A stretch of DNA of 64,000 nt from Sutcliffiella horikoshii (lineage in GTDB: Bacteria; Bacillota; Bacilli; Bacillales; Bacillaceae_I). The notes beneath the pieces are model-generated. The model saw only the letters and a program-made list of their open reading frames with translations, searched no databases and had not been told where the DNA came from. Of the stretch, positions 8,573 through 16,799 are shown one piece after another. Each line of letters opens with the position of its first letter. Position 1 is the stretch's first letter. The stretch covers positions 62,001 to 126,000 of the forward strand of contig NZ_RXZI01000006.1 of assembly GCF_021991925.1 (NCBI RefSeq), given 5' to 3'. A program made the translations under genes and the position numbers.

Positions 8573-9103
8573 CTACTCCTTCGCTTCACGTCGTTTCCGC
8601 AGATCAAGTTGACGTCGCCTCTCTGCAATCACTTCTGTACGATCTCGGAGAGTATGCCTGTTCACTAATGAACCATTAAGCAAATCACTTGCTGCACCCC
8701 AAGTTTTTCTCGTTTTTTTCGCCATGGCCTCACAAGATAGCTGCAATTCAGGGTCTGCTATCGGCAAATTCATACTGCAATATGGGTCCTCCCTTCGTAC
8801 ACCATCAATTCGCTCTTCAAGCAATATAACCAATTTACGACTATCAAGCCCCAATGCATTAATTTTCGCTGACTCTTTATCGATAAGCGAATGGGCATTT
8901 TGAAGCATTCTCAAAGCACCTTTGTAATTCCCACGGCGCTGGTGGTAGAGACCGACCGCAATCTGAATGAGCCCGACCCAATGGATCTCCCGCTCTGTTG
9001 CATCTTTTTCCTTCCAATATTCCTCTAACACCTCATGGCATTCGAAATAGTCTCTATCACAATGAAAATGGTATAAATAATCAAGATAAGCTTTCGGATA
9101 CAA
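8573..9103 (-). CDS. ypuF: DUF309 family protein YpuF
   Basis: A 176-residue cytoplasmic protein. The DUF309 hallmark FHCDRDYFECHEVLEEYWK lies near the N terminus and HWVGLIQIAVGLYHQRRGNYKGA follows; the fold is all-helical. The biochemical function is unknown. The C-terminal third is basic and arginine-rich. The start codon is TTG, supported by AAAGGGGGAA just upstream. It is transcribed opposite to its neighbours, convergent with ribT and divergent from scpA, as in relatives. Confidence 0.88.
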   Translation of the reverse strand: MYPKAYLDYLYHFHCDRDYFECHEVLEEYWKEKDATEREIHWVGLIQIAVGLYHQRRGNYKGALRMLQNAHSLIDKESAKINALGLDSRKLVILLEERIDGVRREDPYCSMNLPIADPELQLSCEAMAKKTRKTWGAASDLLNGSLVNRHTLRDRTEVIAERRRQLDLRKRREAKE

Positions 9104-9226
9104 AGGATTTCCCCCTTTATGTAAATATAATAATATTTTAACATAATCATGAAAACTCTATAAAATAATGCTGGAATACTCTATACTATTGTATAGTTTG
9201 ATGTTTATGTTAGGTGGATGGATGTT

Positions 9227-10003
9227 GTGCAGGAATATAATGTGAAAGTGGAGGCCTTTGAAGGCCCATTGGATTTATTATTACATTTGATAAACAGGTT
9301 GGAGATTGATATATATGATATCCCGGTTGCTCAGATTACGGAGCAATACTTATTATACATACATACCATGAAAGAATTGCAATTGGATGTTGCCAGTGAA
9401 TATCTTGTAATGGCTGCAACGCTGATTGAAATCAAAAGCAAAATGCTTTTGCCGAAACACGATGAAGAGCTCCTAGATGAGGAAGATGAATTTGAGGAGT
9501 ATGAAGAAGATCCCCGTGAAGAGTTAATGAACCGTCTAATTGAATACAGGAAGTATAAAGAAGCTGCCGATGACCTGAAGGAGATGGAGGAAGAACGAAG
9601 TCATCTATATACAAAACCGCCAAGTGACCTTAGTGATCTGATGAGGGATGTGCAACCTGATGAGGTCAGACTCGATGTTTCCCTATATGACATGCTAGGA
9701 GCTTTACAAAAGCTGATGCGTAGGAAAAAAATCCAGAAGCCCATGCAAACGAGAATAACAAGACAGGAGATTCCTATTGAAAAGCGGATGGAGGAACTGA
9801 TACAAGATTTGCGTCAATTTAAGGGTCGTAAACATTTCTATGAACTTTTCCCTGAATCAAGCAAGGAATATATTGTCGTGACCTTTTTGGCCATATTGGA
9901 ACTTTTAAAGAAAAATAGCATCCTGTTGGAGCAGGATAATAATTTTGCGGATATCTATGTTTCTTACAAGGAAGGAGGAAACGAGGAAATTGACTATTAC
10001 TAA
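9227..10003 (+). CDS. scpA: Segregation and condensation protein A
   Basis: ScpA is the kleisin subunit of the SMC-ScpAB condensin, bridging Smc heads and binding a ScpB dimer during chromosome segregation. The product has 258 residues. The N-terminal kleisin motif [17 protein letters not shown] and the C-terminal winged-helix region ([17 protein letters not shown]) are clear, with an acidic linker ([20 protein letters not shown]) between. I chose GTG at 9227 over ATG at 9218, because AGGTGG (9212-9217) abuts the ATG but is well placed for the GTG, and the protein then begins [11 protein letters not shown] as in relatives. It overlaps scpB. Confidence 0.95.
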   Translation: MQEYNVKVEAFEGPLDLLLHLINRLEIDIYDIPVAQITEQYLLYIHTMKELQLDVASEYLVMAATLIEIKSKMLLPKHDEELLDEEDEFEEYEEDPREELMNRLIEYRKYKEAADDLKEMEEERSHLYTKPPSDLSDLMRDVQPDEVRLDVSLYDMLGALQKLMRRKKIQKPMQTRITRQEIPIEKRMEELIQDLRQFKGRKHFYELFPESSKEYIVVTFLAILELLKKNSILLEQDNNFADIYVSYKEGGNEEIDYY

Positions 10004-10568
10004 TTGGAAAGCGATTGTCGAGAGTCTCCTTTTTGCCGCAGGGGACGAAGGGCTGACACTTAAGCAACTTACGACGGTACTCGAGGTGGAGGAACATATC
10101 GTAATTGATATATTGGATGACCTGCAAAAAGGATATAAGAAAAAGGAACGGGGAATAACGCTAATTGAGCTAGCAGGAACGTATCAGCTGACAACGAAGA
10201 AAGAGCACTCTATTTATTTAAAAAGGCTGGTGGAATCTCCCACCTCCCAGACTCTTTCCCAGGCAGCTCTTGAAACATTGGCGATTGTGGCCTATAAGCA
10301 ACCTATCACCAGGACCGAAGTGGAGAGCATCCGCGGAGTGAAAAGTGAAAGGCCTCTGCAGACATTGGCTGCAAAAGCACTTGTCAAAGAAGTGGGACGC
10401 GCAGAAGGTACCGGAAGGGCGATTCTTTATGGCACTACCAAAGAGTTCCTGGACTACTTTGGATTGAAGGATATCAAAGAATTGCCACCACTGACGGTGA
10501 ACATGGAAGAGATGGATGAGGAAGCGGATTTATTTTTTGAAAAGTTTCAAGAAACATTTGAATCTTAA
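9990..10568 (+). CDS. scpB: Segregation and condensation protein B
   Basis: ScpB dimerises and binds the kleisin ScpA in the SMC condensin complex. It has 192 residues with two winged-helix domains: [19 protein letters not shown], then [25 protein letters not shown]. An acidic C-terminal tail ends the protein. The TTG start lies inside the last codons of scpA; AAGGAGGAAACGAGG precedes it, so the two are translationally coupled. Longer upstream starts would add a stretch encoded within scpA and lack this site. Confidence 0.95.
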   Translation: MTITNWKAIVESLLFAAGDEGLTLKQLTTVLEVEEHIVIDILDDLQKGYKKKERGITLIELAGTYQLTTKKEHSIYLKRLVESPTSQTLSQAALETLAIVAYKQPITRTEVESIRGVKSERPLQTLAAKALVKEVGRAEGTGRAILYGTTKEFLDYFGLKDIKELPPLTVNMEEMDEEADLFFEKFQETFES

Positions 10569-10606
10569 GATTATTTTTTTAAAATATGGTAAAATAGTAG
10601 TATAGA

Positions 10607-10670
10607 AGGCTTTAGCATAGCCTCGCCTGATAGCACTCCACGTTGATGGTAGTGGAATATCGACAATCAG
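10607..10670 (+). ncRNA. Candidate structured leader of the following gene
   Basis: Two adjacent hairpins can be drawn: AGGCT (10607-10611) with AGCCT (10619-10623), and CTGAT (10627-10631) with ATCAG (10666-10670) closing an internal loop around TCCAC (10637-10641) and GTGGA (10652-10656). No T run follows, so it is not a terminator. It lies 30 bases before the ATG at 10703. This is a hand-drawn fold without covariation support. Confidence 0.35.
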
Positions 10671-10702
10671 ATTCATGGGAATGAGTGATAGGGAGTGAAC
10701 GC

Positions 10703-11134
10703 ATGCTTATAACTGAAATTAGAGGGTATGAATTAGAAAAAGCCCAATCTAACACATCGGAGGATTTTTTCAACAGATCCGTTGTGTCATTTGAAGATGC
10801 AGGAGAACAAAGGACGTTTCATGTACTTTATATTCGCTATTTTGATGAAACGTTTGCTGAATTTATTCCAAATATGCAACAAAAGGAAGATCCCATTTTT
10901 CAAGTGGGAGACAGGCAGATCACGTTCAAAGAGCTGGTAGCCATCATCTGCTTAATCAAAAATCCTAGTTTTCGCCAGAGAAAGCGAATATATATCAACA
11001 CGAAGGAAGAGCTCGCGAGCTATTTCGAGGGGGTAAATATTTCGATGTTAAAAGAGATCTTCGAAGGCCTGCAGCATAATGGAGAATACCAACTCACCTC
11101 TCCCCTAAACTTTTTAGCACAACCATCATCTTGA
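10703..11134 (+). CDS. Hypothetical protein, 143 residues, not recognised
   Basis: The frame starts at ATG 10703 with AGGGAGTG upstream. The product is soluble and mixed alpha/beta, without signal peptide or membrane segment: N terminus MLITEIRGYELEK, central IRYFDETFAEFIPNM, and a C-terminal half with helix-rich KELVAIICLIKNPSFRQRKR and EELASYFEGVNISMLKEIFEGL. No catalytic motif is visible. It sits between scpB and ypuI, where from memory B. subtilis has no gene. A structured leader precedes it. Codon use resembles its neighbours, which supports a real gene. Confidence 0.75.
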   Translation: MLITEIRGYELEKAQSNTSEDFFNRSVVSFEDAGEQRTFHVLYIRYFDETFAEFIPNMQQKEDPIFQVGDRQITFKELVAIICLIKNPSFRQRKRIYINTKEELASYFEGVNISMLKEIFEGLQHNGEYQLTSPLNFLAQPSS

Positions 11135-11225
11135 TATGGGCCAAGCAGTAATACTTTTAGCTTACCTTACGTAACTTATAGAAACTGCCAGATAGAAAAA
11201 ATAATAGTTGGAGGGTCATTCTTAA

Positions 11226-11714
11226 ATGGCAAATACAATTGTTAAATCACAAACAGAACAGGTAGAGAGTTTTTTAGGAAATACAGTACATCAATTGAAC
11301 GCATTCTTAAACGAGGCTACTTTAACCGCTTTGATGGAGGAATCCTCAACAAAGCAAGAGTACGTGGAACTCCTGTTATTAAATACTCGCCGCCTTGCCG
11401 TTTTCTGTGATGAGGGGCTGAATGCTTGTCAGGTCATCCTCAAAAGTGAACCATTCAGGAAATCTGCCGCAGAAAAGGTACTTTATAATATTTATCACCA
11501 ATGCATTGAAGAGTTTTTTGCTCCAAGAAACGATGCATGGTATGAAGACAGCCGCTCAGCCTATACCGGGAAGAACTCCATTCAGTTTCACGATGCGCCA
11601 CCAGAGTCTTTAAAAGTGGTGATACGTGGCCTTGAAAGTGAGTTTCAGGCGGTGCGTGAAGAACTGGAATACTATGAAACAGATTACCGCACTAAAATGA
11701 TCCAAAGCAATTAA
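11226..11714 (+). CDS. ypuI: YpuI family protein (DUF3907)
   Basis: A 162-residue, mainly helical cytoplasmic protein of the YpuI family, conserved downstream of scpAB in bacilli. Recognisable parts are QVESFLGNTVHQLNAFLNE, ELLLLNTRRLAVFCDEGLNAC and the acidic C-terminal ELEYYETDYRTKMI. No enzymatic motif is visible and the function is unknown. The ATG follows GGAGGG. Identification rests on family recognition and position between scpB and dacB. Confidence 0.85.
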   Translation: MANTIVKSQTEQVESFLGNTVHQLNAFLNEATLTALMEESSTKQEYVELLLLNTRRLAVFCDEGLNACQVILKSEPFRKSAAEKVLYNIYHQCIEEFFAPRNDAWYEDSRSAYTGKNSIQFHDAPPESLKVVIRGLESEFQAVREELEYYETDYRTKMIQSN

Positions 11715-11723
11715 TCATAGGAA

Positions 11724-11760
11724 GCACCCAATCCATCTGGACGGGGTGTTTTTTATTTTT
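11724..11760 (+). terminator. Terminator after ypuI
   Basis: GCACCCA..CC and GG..GGGGTG form a stem, followed by TTTTTTATTTTT. Confidence 0.75.
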
Positions 11761-11830
11761 ACGCCAGCCATTGTTCCTTATTGCCCAATGAGTGCATAGA
11801 ATACAACGATGAGTGCAGAGGAGGGGAACA

Positions 11831-12721
11831 ATGATCAAGCAAAATCAACTTGTTTTCAAGCAGTTTTTGGAGGATGTGGAGGAATGGTGCCTCGATATAC
11901 TGACCACCGATCAGAGAGTGAGGAACGACCACCGAAATAACTGGTTGCAAGAAACCAGGGGAATCCTTAAAAGGGTACAGGACGCTGCCCAATCAGAGTA
12001 CATTTATGAACCGGAAGTCCTCGATATTAAAAAGTGTGTGGAAGAAGTGGCGAAAGGGATGCAGAGTGTAATCGATGGAAGGGTGAATAATGGGAGAGTG
12101 CCCATTGGACAACATAAACTGCCTCCACTACCATATCCATATAATGCGCTTGAACCATATATTTCAAGGGATATAATGGAGCTTCATCATTTAAAACATC
12201 ATAAAAGCTATGTAGATGGGTTGAACAAAGCTGAAATGAAGATGCTGGAAGCAAGGGAAACTGGAGATTTTGATTTAATTAAACATTGGGAACGGGAAGC
12301 GGCCTTTCATGGATCCGGACATTATTTACACACCATGTTCTGGGACAATATGTCGCCAAATGGAGGTGGCCAACCAAGCGGTAGATTGATGCAACAGCTC
12401 AAACAGGATTTTGGCAGCTACGACAAATTCAAAAAACATTTTTCAGAGGCGGCTGATAAAGTAGAGGGAGTGGGATGGGCATTACTCGTCTGGTCACCAC
12501 GAGCTCACCGACTGGAAATCCTTCAGACGGAAAAACAACAGCTCTTCACTCAATGGGATACCATTCCTCTGCTTGGTTTGGATGTTTGGGAGCATGCTTA
12601 TTATCTCCAATATAAAAATGATCGAAAGGACTATATTGAAAAGTGGTGGAATCTGGTGAACTGGAAAGACGTCGAAAAACGTTACCAGGAAGCATCCAAG
12701 TTGAAATGGAAATCATATTGA
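11831..12721 (+). CDS. sodF: Superoxide dismutase, Fe/Mn family, with long N-terminal extension
   Basis: It disproportionates superoxide. The 296 residues exceed the roughly 200 of ordinary Fe/Mn enzymes: a helical extension of about 95 residues (starting MIKQNQLVFKQFLEDVEEW) precedes the dismutase domain, which begins around HKLPPLPYPYNALEPYIS. Metal ligands are recognisable in ELHHLKHHKSY, AFHGSGHYLHTMFW and GLDVWEHAYYLQY. This architecture matches the SodF type found in bacilli beside the main SodA. The ATG at 11831 follows GAGGAGGGG. It sits between ypuI and dacB and has its own terminator. Confidence 0.9.
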   Translation: MIKQNQLVFKQFLEDVEEWCLDILTTDQRVRNDHRNNWLQETRGILKRVQDAAQSEYIYEPEVLDIKKCVEEVAKGMQSVIDGRVNNGRVPIGQHKLPPLPYPYNALEPYISRDIMELHHLKHHKSYVDGLNKAEMKMLEARETGDFDLIKHWEREAAFHGSGHYLHTMFWDNMSPNGGGQPSGRLMQQLKQDFGSYDKFKKHFSEAADKVEGVGWALLVWSPRAHRLEILQTEKQQLFTQWDTIPLLGLDVWEHAYYLQYKNDRKDYIEKWWNLVNWKDVEKRYQEASKLKWKSY

Positions 12722-12731
12722 GTGTGGCAAG

Positions 12732-12756
12732 GGGAGGTGCGAACCTCCCTTTTATT
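12732..12756 (+). terminator. Terminator after sodF
   Basis: GGGAGGT, loop GCGA, ACCTCCC, then TTTTATTTG. Confidence 0.85.
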
Positions 12757-12858
12757 TGTTTTACATTAGCTTCTTTGCATTTCCCCCATAAAAACCATTC
12801 ATAATTTTGGACAGGTGTCGCATAAACTTGTACAAAAATAGATAAGGGATGGGATTGG

Positions 12859-14013
12859 ATGTCTCTAACGCAAAAGGTGTTCAGCATCGTCTTGGTAGCG
12901 CTGCTGATATTTAGTATAAGTTTTACTCAAAAGTCTACAGCGGAGCAGGTTGGGGTCAGTGCGCGAAATGCGGTATTGATTGAACAAGAGAGTGGCAGGA
13001 TTATCTATGAAAAAAGTGCACACGACAAACAGCGGATTGCCAGCATTACAAAGGTGATGACGGCAATCTTAGCCGTTGAATCCGGTAAAATGGACGAGAT
13101 TGCGACAGTTAGCCAAAAAGCGATTAGGGCGGAAGGGTCATCCATCTATTTGAAACCAGGAGAAAAGATAAAATTGGAACACCTGGTGTATGGGCTGATG
13201 CTTCGTTCAGGAAATGATTCTGCGGTAGCTATTGCCGAGCATGTGGGAGGCAGCTTGGAAGGCTTTGTATACATGATGAACGAAAAAGCTGCTGAACTGG
13301 GTATGACCCATACGGAATTTGCAAATCCACATGGATTGGACGATCACGAAAATCATTATTCCACTGCCTATGACATGGCGCTGCTAACAAGGTATGCAAT
13401 GCAAAACGATAAGTTTAGAGAAATTGCAGGGACGAAAGTGTACCGTGCACCAGCTGCGCCAGGTGAATCATGGGACAGAAGCTGGACAAACAAACATCGC
13501 CTTGTAACAGGCATGTATCAATATGCCACTGGAGGCAAAACAGGATACACCAAACGAGCAAAAAGGACACTTATTACGACTGCATCCAAGGATGGGTTGG
13601 ATGTAATCGCTGTGACATTGAATGGCCCTGATGACTGGAAAGACCATATATATATGTTTAATCGTGCATTTGTCGATTATGAGCTCTATGAAATTGCGGA
13701 AAAAGGGAAATTAAGAGACATCAAGGATGATTTTTATAAAGGAAAGGTCACGCTTTCTCGAGATGTCAAATATCCTATGACCAAAAAGGAGAGGGAAAAC
13801 ACACGTGTGAAAATCACGCTCGTGAAGCCTAAGAAGGAATGGAAAGAGGAAAGGAACATTCCGGAAGTGGTAGGTGAATACACCGTAATCGTACAGGATG
13901 AGGCTGTGGTGGAGACGCCGATCTATTATGAGAAGAAAACCGAAAAAGAAGGTGGATTCTGGAACATATTTAAGAACATCTTCTTCATCGGGGCAGGGAA
14001 GTTACCATGGTAA
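12859..14013 (+). CDS. dacB: D-alanyl-D-alanine carboxypeptidase, sporulation type (PBP5*)
   Basis: It removes the terminal D-Ala of cortex peptidoglycan stem peptides and so limits cross-linking of the spore cortex. There are 384 residues with an N-terminal signal peptide (VFSIVLVALLIFSISFT). The serine peptidase triad motifs are all present: SITK (nucleophile Ser), SGN and KTG in GGKTGYT. A C-terminal beta domain and a final hydrophobic/amphipathic anchor (GGFWNIFKNIFFIG) follow. The ATG follows AAGGGATGGG. The stop overlaps spmA, giving the conserved dacB-spmA-spmB operon, expected to be sigma-E dependent in the mother cell. Confidence 0.96.
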   Translation: MSLTQKVFSIVLVALLIFSISFTQKSTAEQVGVSARNAVLIEQESGRIIYEKSAHDKQRIASITKVMTAILAVESGKMDEIATVSQKAIRAEGSSIYLKPGEKIKLEHLVYGLMLRSGNDSAVAIAEHVGGSLEGFVYMMNEKAAELGMTHTEFANPHGLDDHENHYSTAYDMALLTRYAMQNDKFREIAGTKVYRAPAAPGESWDRSWTNKHRLVTGMYQYATGGKTGYTKRAKRTLITTASKDGLDVIAVTLNGPDDWKDHIYMFNRAFVDYELYEIAEKGKLRDIKDDFYKGKVTLSRDVKYPMTKKERENTRVKITLVKPKKEWKEERNIPEVVGEYTVIVQDEAVVETPIYYEKKTEKEGGFWNIFKNIFFIGAGKLPW

Positions 14014-14597
14014 ACATTATCTGGGTGGCGATGACGATTATCGGGATCATATTCGCTATGATTAATGGAACGATGGACAAAGTAAATGAAGCCATATTCA
14101 CCGGTGCAAAGGAAGCTGTCACCATTTGTATTGGTTTTATCAGTATTTTGGTTTTTTGGCTCGGGTTGATGAGAATCGCTCAGGAAGCGGGACTTCTAGA
14201 GAAGTTGGCATCCCTTTTCAAACCAATTGTCCGGAGGATTTTTCCGGAGGTTCCACCAGATCACCCAGCCATGGGGTATATGTTATCCAATATGATTGCA
14301 AACATGTTCGGTCTCGGTAATGCGGCAACACCAATGGGGATCAAAGCAATGGAACAGCTTAGGGAATTGAATGGTGGGAAAGTGGAAGCCAGCCGCTCCA
14401 TGATAACATTTTTGGCCATTAATACATCAAGCCTTACATTGATTCCTACCACAGTAATCGCCATCAGGATGAATTATGGCTCAGCTGCTCCCACAGAAAT
14501 AGTTGGACCTACTTTAGTTGCAACTTTATGCTCTACCATTGCAGCCATTTCCATAGACCGATTTTTCTATTATCGTAGAATGGCAAAAAGGAGGTAG
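14007..14597 (+). CDS. spmA: Spore maturation protein A
   Basis: A 196-residue multi-span membrane protein with a nucleoside-recognition (Gate) domain; seen are hydrophobic segments such as IIWVAMTIIGIIFAMI and VTICIGFISILVFWLGL, and the GLGNAATPMGIKAM motif. With SpmB it is needed for full dehydration of the spore core, and the transported molecule is not known. It overlaps dacB by seven bases and is followed by spmB after three bases, so the three genes are coupled. Confidence 0.95.
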   Translation: MVNIIWVAMTIIGIIFAMINGTMDKVNEAIFTGAKEAVTICIGFISILVFWLGLMRIAQEAGLLEKLASLFKPIVRRIFPEVPPDHPAMGYMLSNMIANMFGLGNAATPMGIKAMEQLRELNGGKVEASRSMITFLAINTSSLTLIPTTVIAIRMNYGSAAPTEIVGPTLVATLCSTIAAISIDRFFYYRRMAKRR

Positions 14598-14600
14598 ACG

Positions 14601-15134
14601 ATGCAGGTTATTTCACTAATTTCTTTATGGCTGATCCCCCTCATCATCGGATTCATCCTCCTCTATGCGACATTCAAGAAAGTTCCCACTTACGAAACCT
14701 TCGTTGAAGGAGGGAAAGAGGGGATCAAGATAGCCATTTCCATCATTCCATTTTTGGTAGGAATGCTTGTAGCCATATCCATATTTCGGGCATCCGGCGC
14801 ACTGGACTTTCTTGTAGAATTTGTTCGACCAGCGATGCAGGCCATCGGGGTTCCAGCTGAAATTGTTCCCCTTTCCATTATTCGACCCATATCAGGTACC
14901 GCCGCGCTCGGTATGACAACAGATATGATTGCCACATATGGGCCTGACTCATTCATGGGCCGCCTAGCCTCCGTTTTACAGGGAAGTACGGATACGACTC
15001 TATATGTCATTACCGTCTATTTTGGGGCAGTGGGGATCAAGAAAATGGGTGACGCGCTAAAAGTAGGGTTGCTGGCGGATATTGTGGGGATTATCGTTTC
15101 CATACTGGTTGTGACCTTCTTTTTTGCGATGTAG
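14601..15134 (+). CDS. spmB: Spore maturation protein B
   Basis: A 177-residue membrane protein paralogous to SpmA, with the Gate domain. It has hydrophobic segments at SLWLIPLIIGFILLYATF, IAISIIPFLVGMLVAISIF and a C-terminal VGIIVSILVVTFFFAM, and the conserved SGTAALGMTTDMIATYGPDS region. It acts with SpmA in spore core dehydration. AGGAGG at the end of spmA provides its ribosome site. A weak hairpin follows the stop. Confidence 0.95.
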   Translation: MQVISLISLWLIPLIIGFILLYATFKKVPTYETFVEGGKEGIKIAISIIPFLVGMLVAISIFRASGALDFLVEFVRPAMQAIGVPAEIVPLSIIRPISGTAALGMTTDMIATYGPDSFMGRLASVLQGSTDTTLYVITVYFGAVGIKKMGDALKVGLLADIVGIIVSILVVTFFFAM

Positions 15135-15161
15135 TGTAACCGGTTCTTCACATATTGGGTT

Positions 15162-15194
15162 GAGGTCTTCATGGATGAGATGAAGGCCTCTTTG
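15162..15194 (+). terminator. Probable terminator after spmB
   Basis: GAGGTCTTCAT (15162-15172) and ATGAAGGCCTC (15180-15190) form a stem with one mismatch. The T tail is short. Confidence 0.55.
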
Positions 15195-15384
15195 AATTGG
15201 AAAAAGAGTAGGGAAGGTCTACATGAAATGTTTCCTCCCGCAAGCCGACAACCATAAATTTTCCTTTCTTTTTAGGAAAGACTGCAGGTATAATTAGAGT
15301 TTGTGAACATTGGAAAGAATAGTGGAAGAGAAATCTTGGCTTTTCTTAGGAAAGTCGGGTAAGATGTTGAATGAGGTGAAAGAA

Positions 15385-16113
15385 ATGGAACGGTTACAAA
15401 AAGTAATAGCACATGCCGGTGTGGCATCTAGAAGAAAAGCAGAAGAACTGATAAAAGAAGGTAAAGTCAAAGTTAACGATAAAGTAGTCAAAGAACTTGG
15501 GGTCAAAGTGTCTTCTAACGATAAGATTGAAGTGGAGGGCGTCCAAGTTGAAAGAGAGGAACCTGTCTACTTCCTATTATATAAGCCAAGAGGCGTCATC
15601 TCCAGTGTAAGTGATGATAAAGGTAGAAAGGTCGCTACTGACTTTTTCCCATATATACCAGAACGAATCTATCCGGTAGGGCGTTTGGATTATGATACAT
15701 CTGGTCTGTTGCTGATGACCAATGATGGCGAGTTCGCAAATGCGTTGATGCATCCCGCTTCAGAGGTAGAAAAGGTGTATGTTGCCAAACTGAAAGGTAT
15801 TCCTACCCGTGAAGCAATCAAAAGTTTGGAGAGAGGCATCAAGCTTGAAGATGGCAAGACGGCACCAGCCAGAATAAAGTTGCTTTCCATGGAGCGGACT
15901 AAAAATACATCCATCTTTGAAATCAGTATTCATGAAGGCCGTAACAGGCAAGTTCGCCGTATGTTCGAAGCAATCGGGCATCCAGTCATGAAGCTAAAAA
16001 GGGAACGTTACGGTTTCCTTACACTTCAGGGGCTTTCCGCCGGTGAAGCTCGTGAACTGACACCGCATGAAGTAAAACAGCTGCGGGTAATGGCGACCAA
16101 GCCTAAGAAATAA
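15385..16113 (+). CDS. rluB: 23S rRNA pseudouridine synthase B
   Basis: It converts a uridine of helix 89 region of 23S rRNA to pseudouridine. It has 242 residues: an N-terminal S4 RNA-binding domain (about 1-60, LQKVIAHAGVASRRKAEELI) and an RsuA-type catalytic domain with GRLDYDTSGLLLMTNDGEF holding the catalytic aspartate, and EGRNRQVRRMFEAIGHPV. ATG 15385 was selected because GAGGTGAAAG precedes it; upstream in-frame codons would add 25 residues that do not belong to the S4 domain. It ends in a basic tail (ATKPKK). Confidence 0.94.
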   Translation: MERLQKVIAHAGVASRRKAEELIKEGKVKVNDKVVKELGVKVSSNDKIEVEGVQVEREEPVYFLLYKPRGVISSVSDDKGRKVATDFFPYIPERIYPVGRLDYDTSGLLLMTNDGEFANALMHPASEVEKVYVAKLKGIPTREAIKSLERGIKLEDGKTAPARIKLLSMERTKNTSIFEISIHEGRNRQVRRMFEAIGHPVMKLKRERYGFLTLQGLSAGEARELTPHEVKQLRVMATKPKK

Positions 16114-16127
16114 AACTAGTATGAAGG

Positions 16128-16170
16128 AAAGCGGAGGAAGCTTAATAGGCAGCTTCCGCTTTTGTTTTTG
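16128..16170 (+). terminator. Terminator after rluB
   Basis: AAAGCGGAGGAAGCT pairs with AGCTTCCGCTTT (one bulge) and a T-rich tail TTGTTTTTG follows. Confidence 0.75.
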
Positions 16171-16220
16171 GACATGTGCCGAACTAGTATGATGATGGCG
16201 TTTTGGCTGAAAAAATAATT

Positions 16221-16388
16221 TTGGCACGAATTAGGGGTTGTTTGGCACGAACTCGATGCATTTTGGCACGAACTCGATGCATTTTGGCACGAACTCGATG
16301 CATTTTGGCACGAACTCGAAGCGTTTTGGCACGAACTCAATGCATTTTGGCACCAACTCCCCTCAATTGGGCACGAACTTGTTTGATA
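16221..16388. repeat. Tandem array of 8 units, period 21 bp
   Basis: The unit contains TTGGCACGAACTCGATGCAT; starts fall at 16221, 16242, 16263, 16284, 16305, 16326, 16347 and about 16368, exactly 21 bp apart. The three central units are identical; outer units diverge. It lies in the 686-bp gap between rluB and resA. The period is a multiple of 3, so open frames run through it in several phases, but none has a ribosome site or credible product. Confidence 0.9.
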
Positions 16389-16421
16389 TGCCCATTGTGA
16401 TAGAGCTCGGAAGCGAATAAA

Positions 16422-16535
16422 TATGGAGATTCTCTCTTTTTCGATGGATAAATGTTCGTTAGGATGGATATGTAGCACTGAAAGATGGATAAAACCTATT
16501 TTAGGATGGATATATGCTCCCGTAGGATAGATCAA
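16422..16535. repeat. Second tandem array, period 20-21 bp, unrelated sequence
   Basis: GATGGATA occurs at 16443, 16463, 16484 and 16505, with GATAGAT at 16526 and a degenerate TATGGAGA at 16422. Only the first 8-10 bases of each unit are conserved; the rest varies. It immediately follows the other 21-bp array. Confidence 0.75.
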
Positions 16536-16556
16536 CACTGTCGCCACGACTTAAAA

Positions 16557-16705
16557 CGGGCACCTTCCGCTTTTCAAATTGTCTAGCTACGGCGGCTAGG
16601 CCCTCGAGGTCATAAGCCAGTTTTCTGCAGAGGTCAAAGAGCAACCTCTTCCGAAAACTGTCTTATGCTTGTCGGGCCTGAACAAGCCGCCTCCGCTTTT
16701 CTTGG
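16557..16705. repeat. Long hairpin intergenic element (family C)
   Basis: Nested inverted repeats: GGCGGCT (16591-16597) with AGCCGCC (16685-16691), GGCCC with GGGCC, CATAAGCCAGTTTTC (16611-16625) with GAAAACTGTCTTATG (16653-16667), and AGAGGT with ACCTCT. The motif GTCTAGCTACGGCGGCTAGG followed by CTCGAGGTCATAAG is one I associate with dispersed repeats of Bacillus genomes. It is flanked by two TCCGCTTTTC direct repeats. Only one copy is in this window. Confidence 0.65.
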
Positions 16706-16799
16706 TGTCACAAAACCTTCATATTCTATTATCTATGTAAAAAGTAGTAAATGTTATAATAGCAAGGATGAAATGTCTCAGTTTTAGGAGAGTATGTAG

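Noticed and set aside
16203-16547. Open frames through the 21-bp arrays on both strands (65-143 codons)
   Set aside because: They arise because 21 is a multiple of 3. They have no ribosome site, run through two unrelated arrays and into the rluB terminator, and encode only repeated short peptides.
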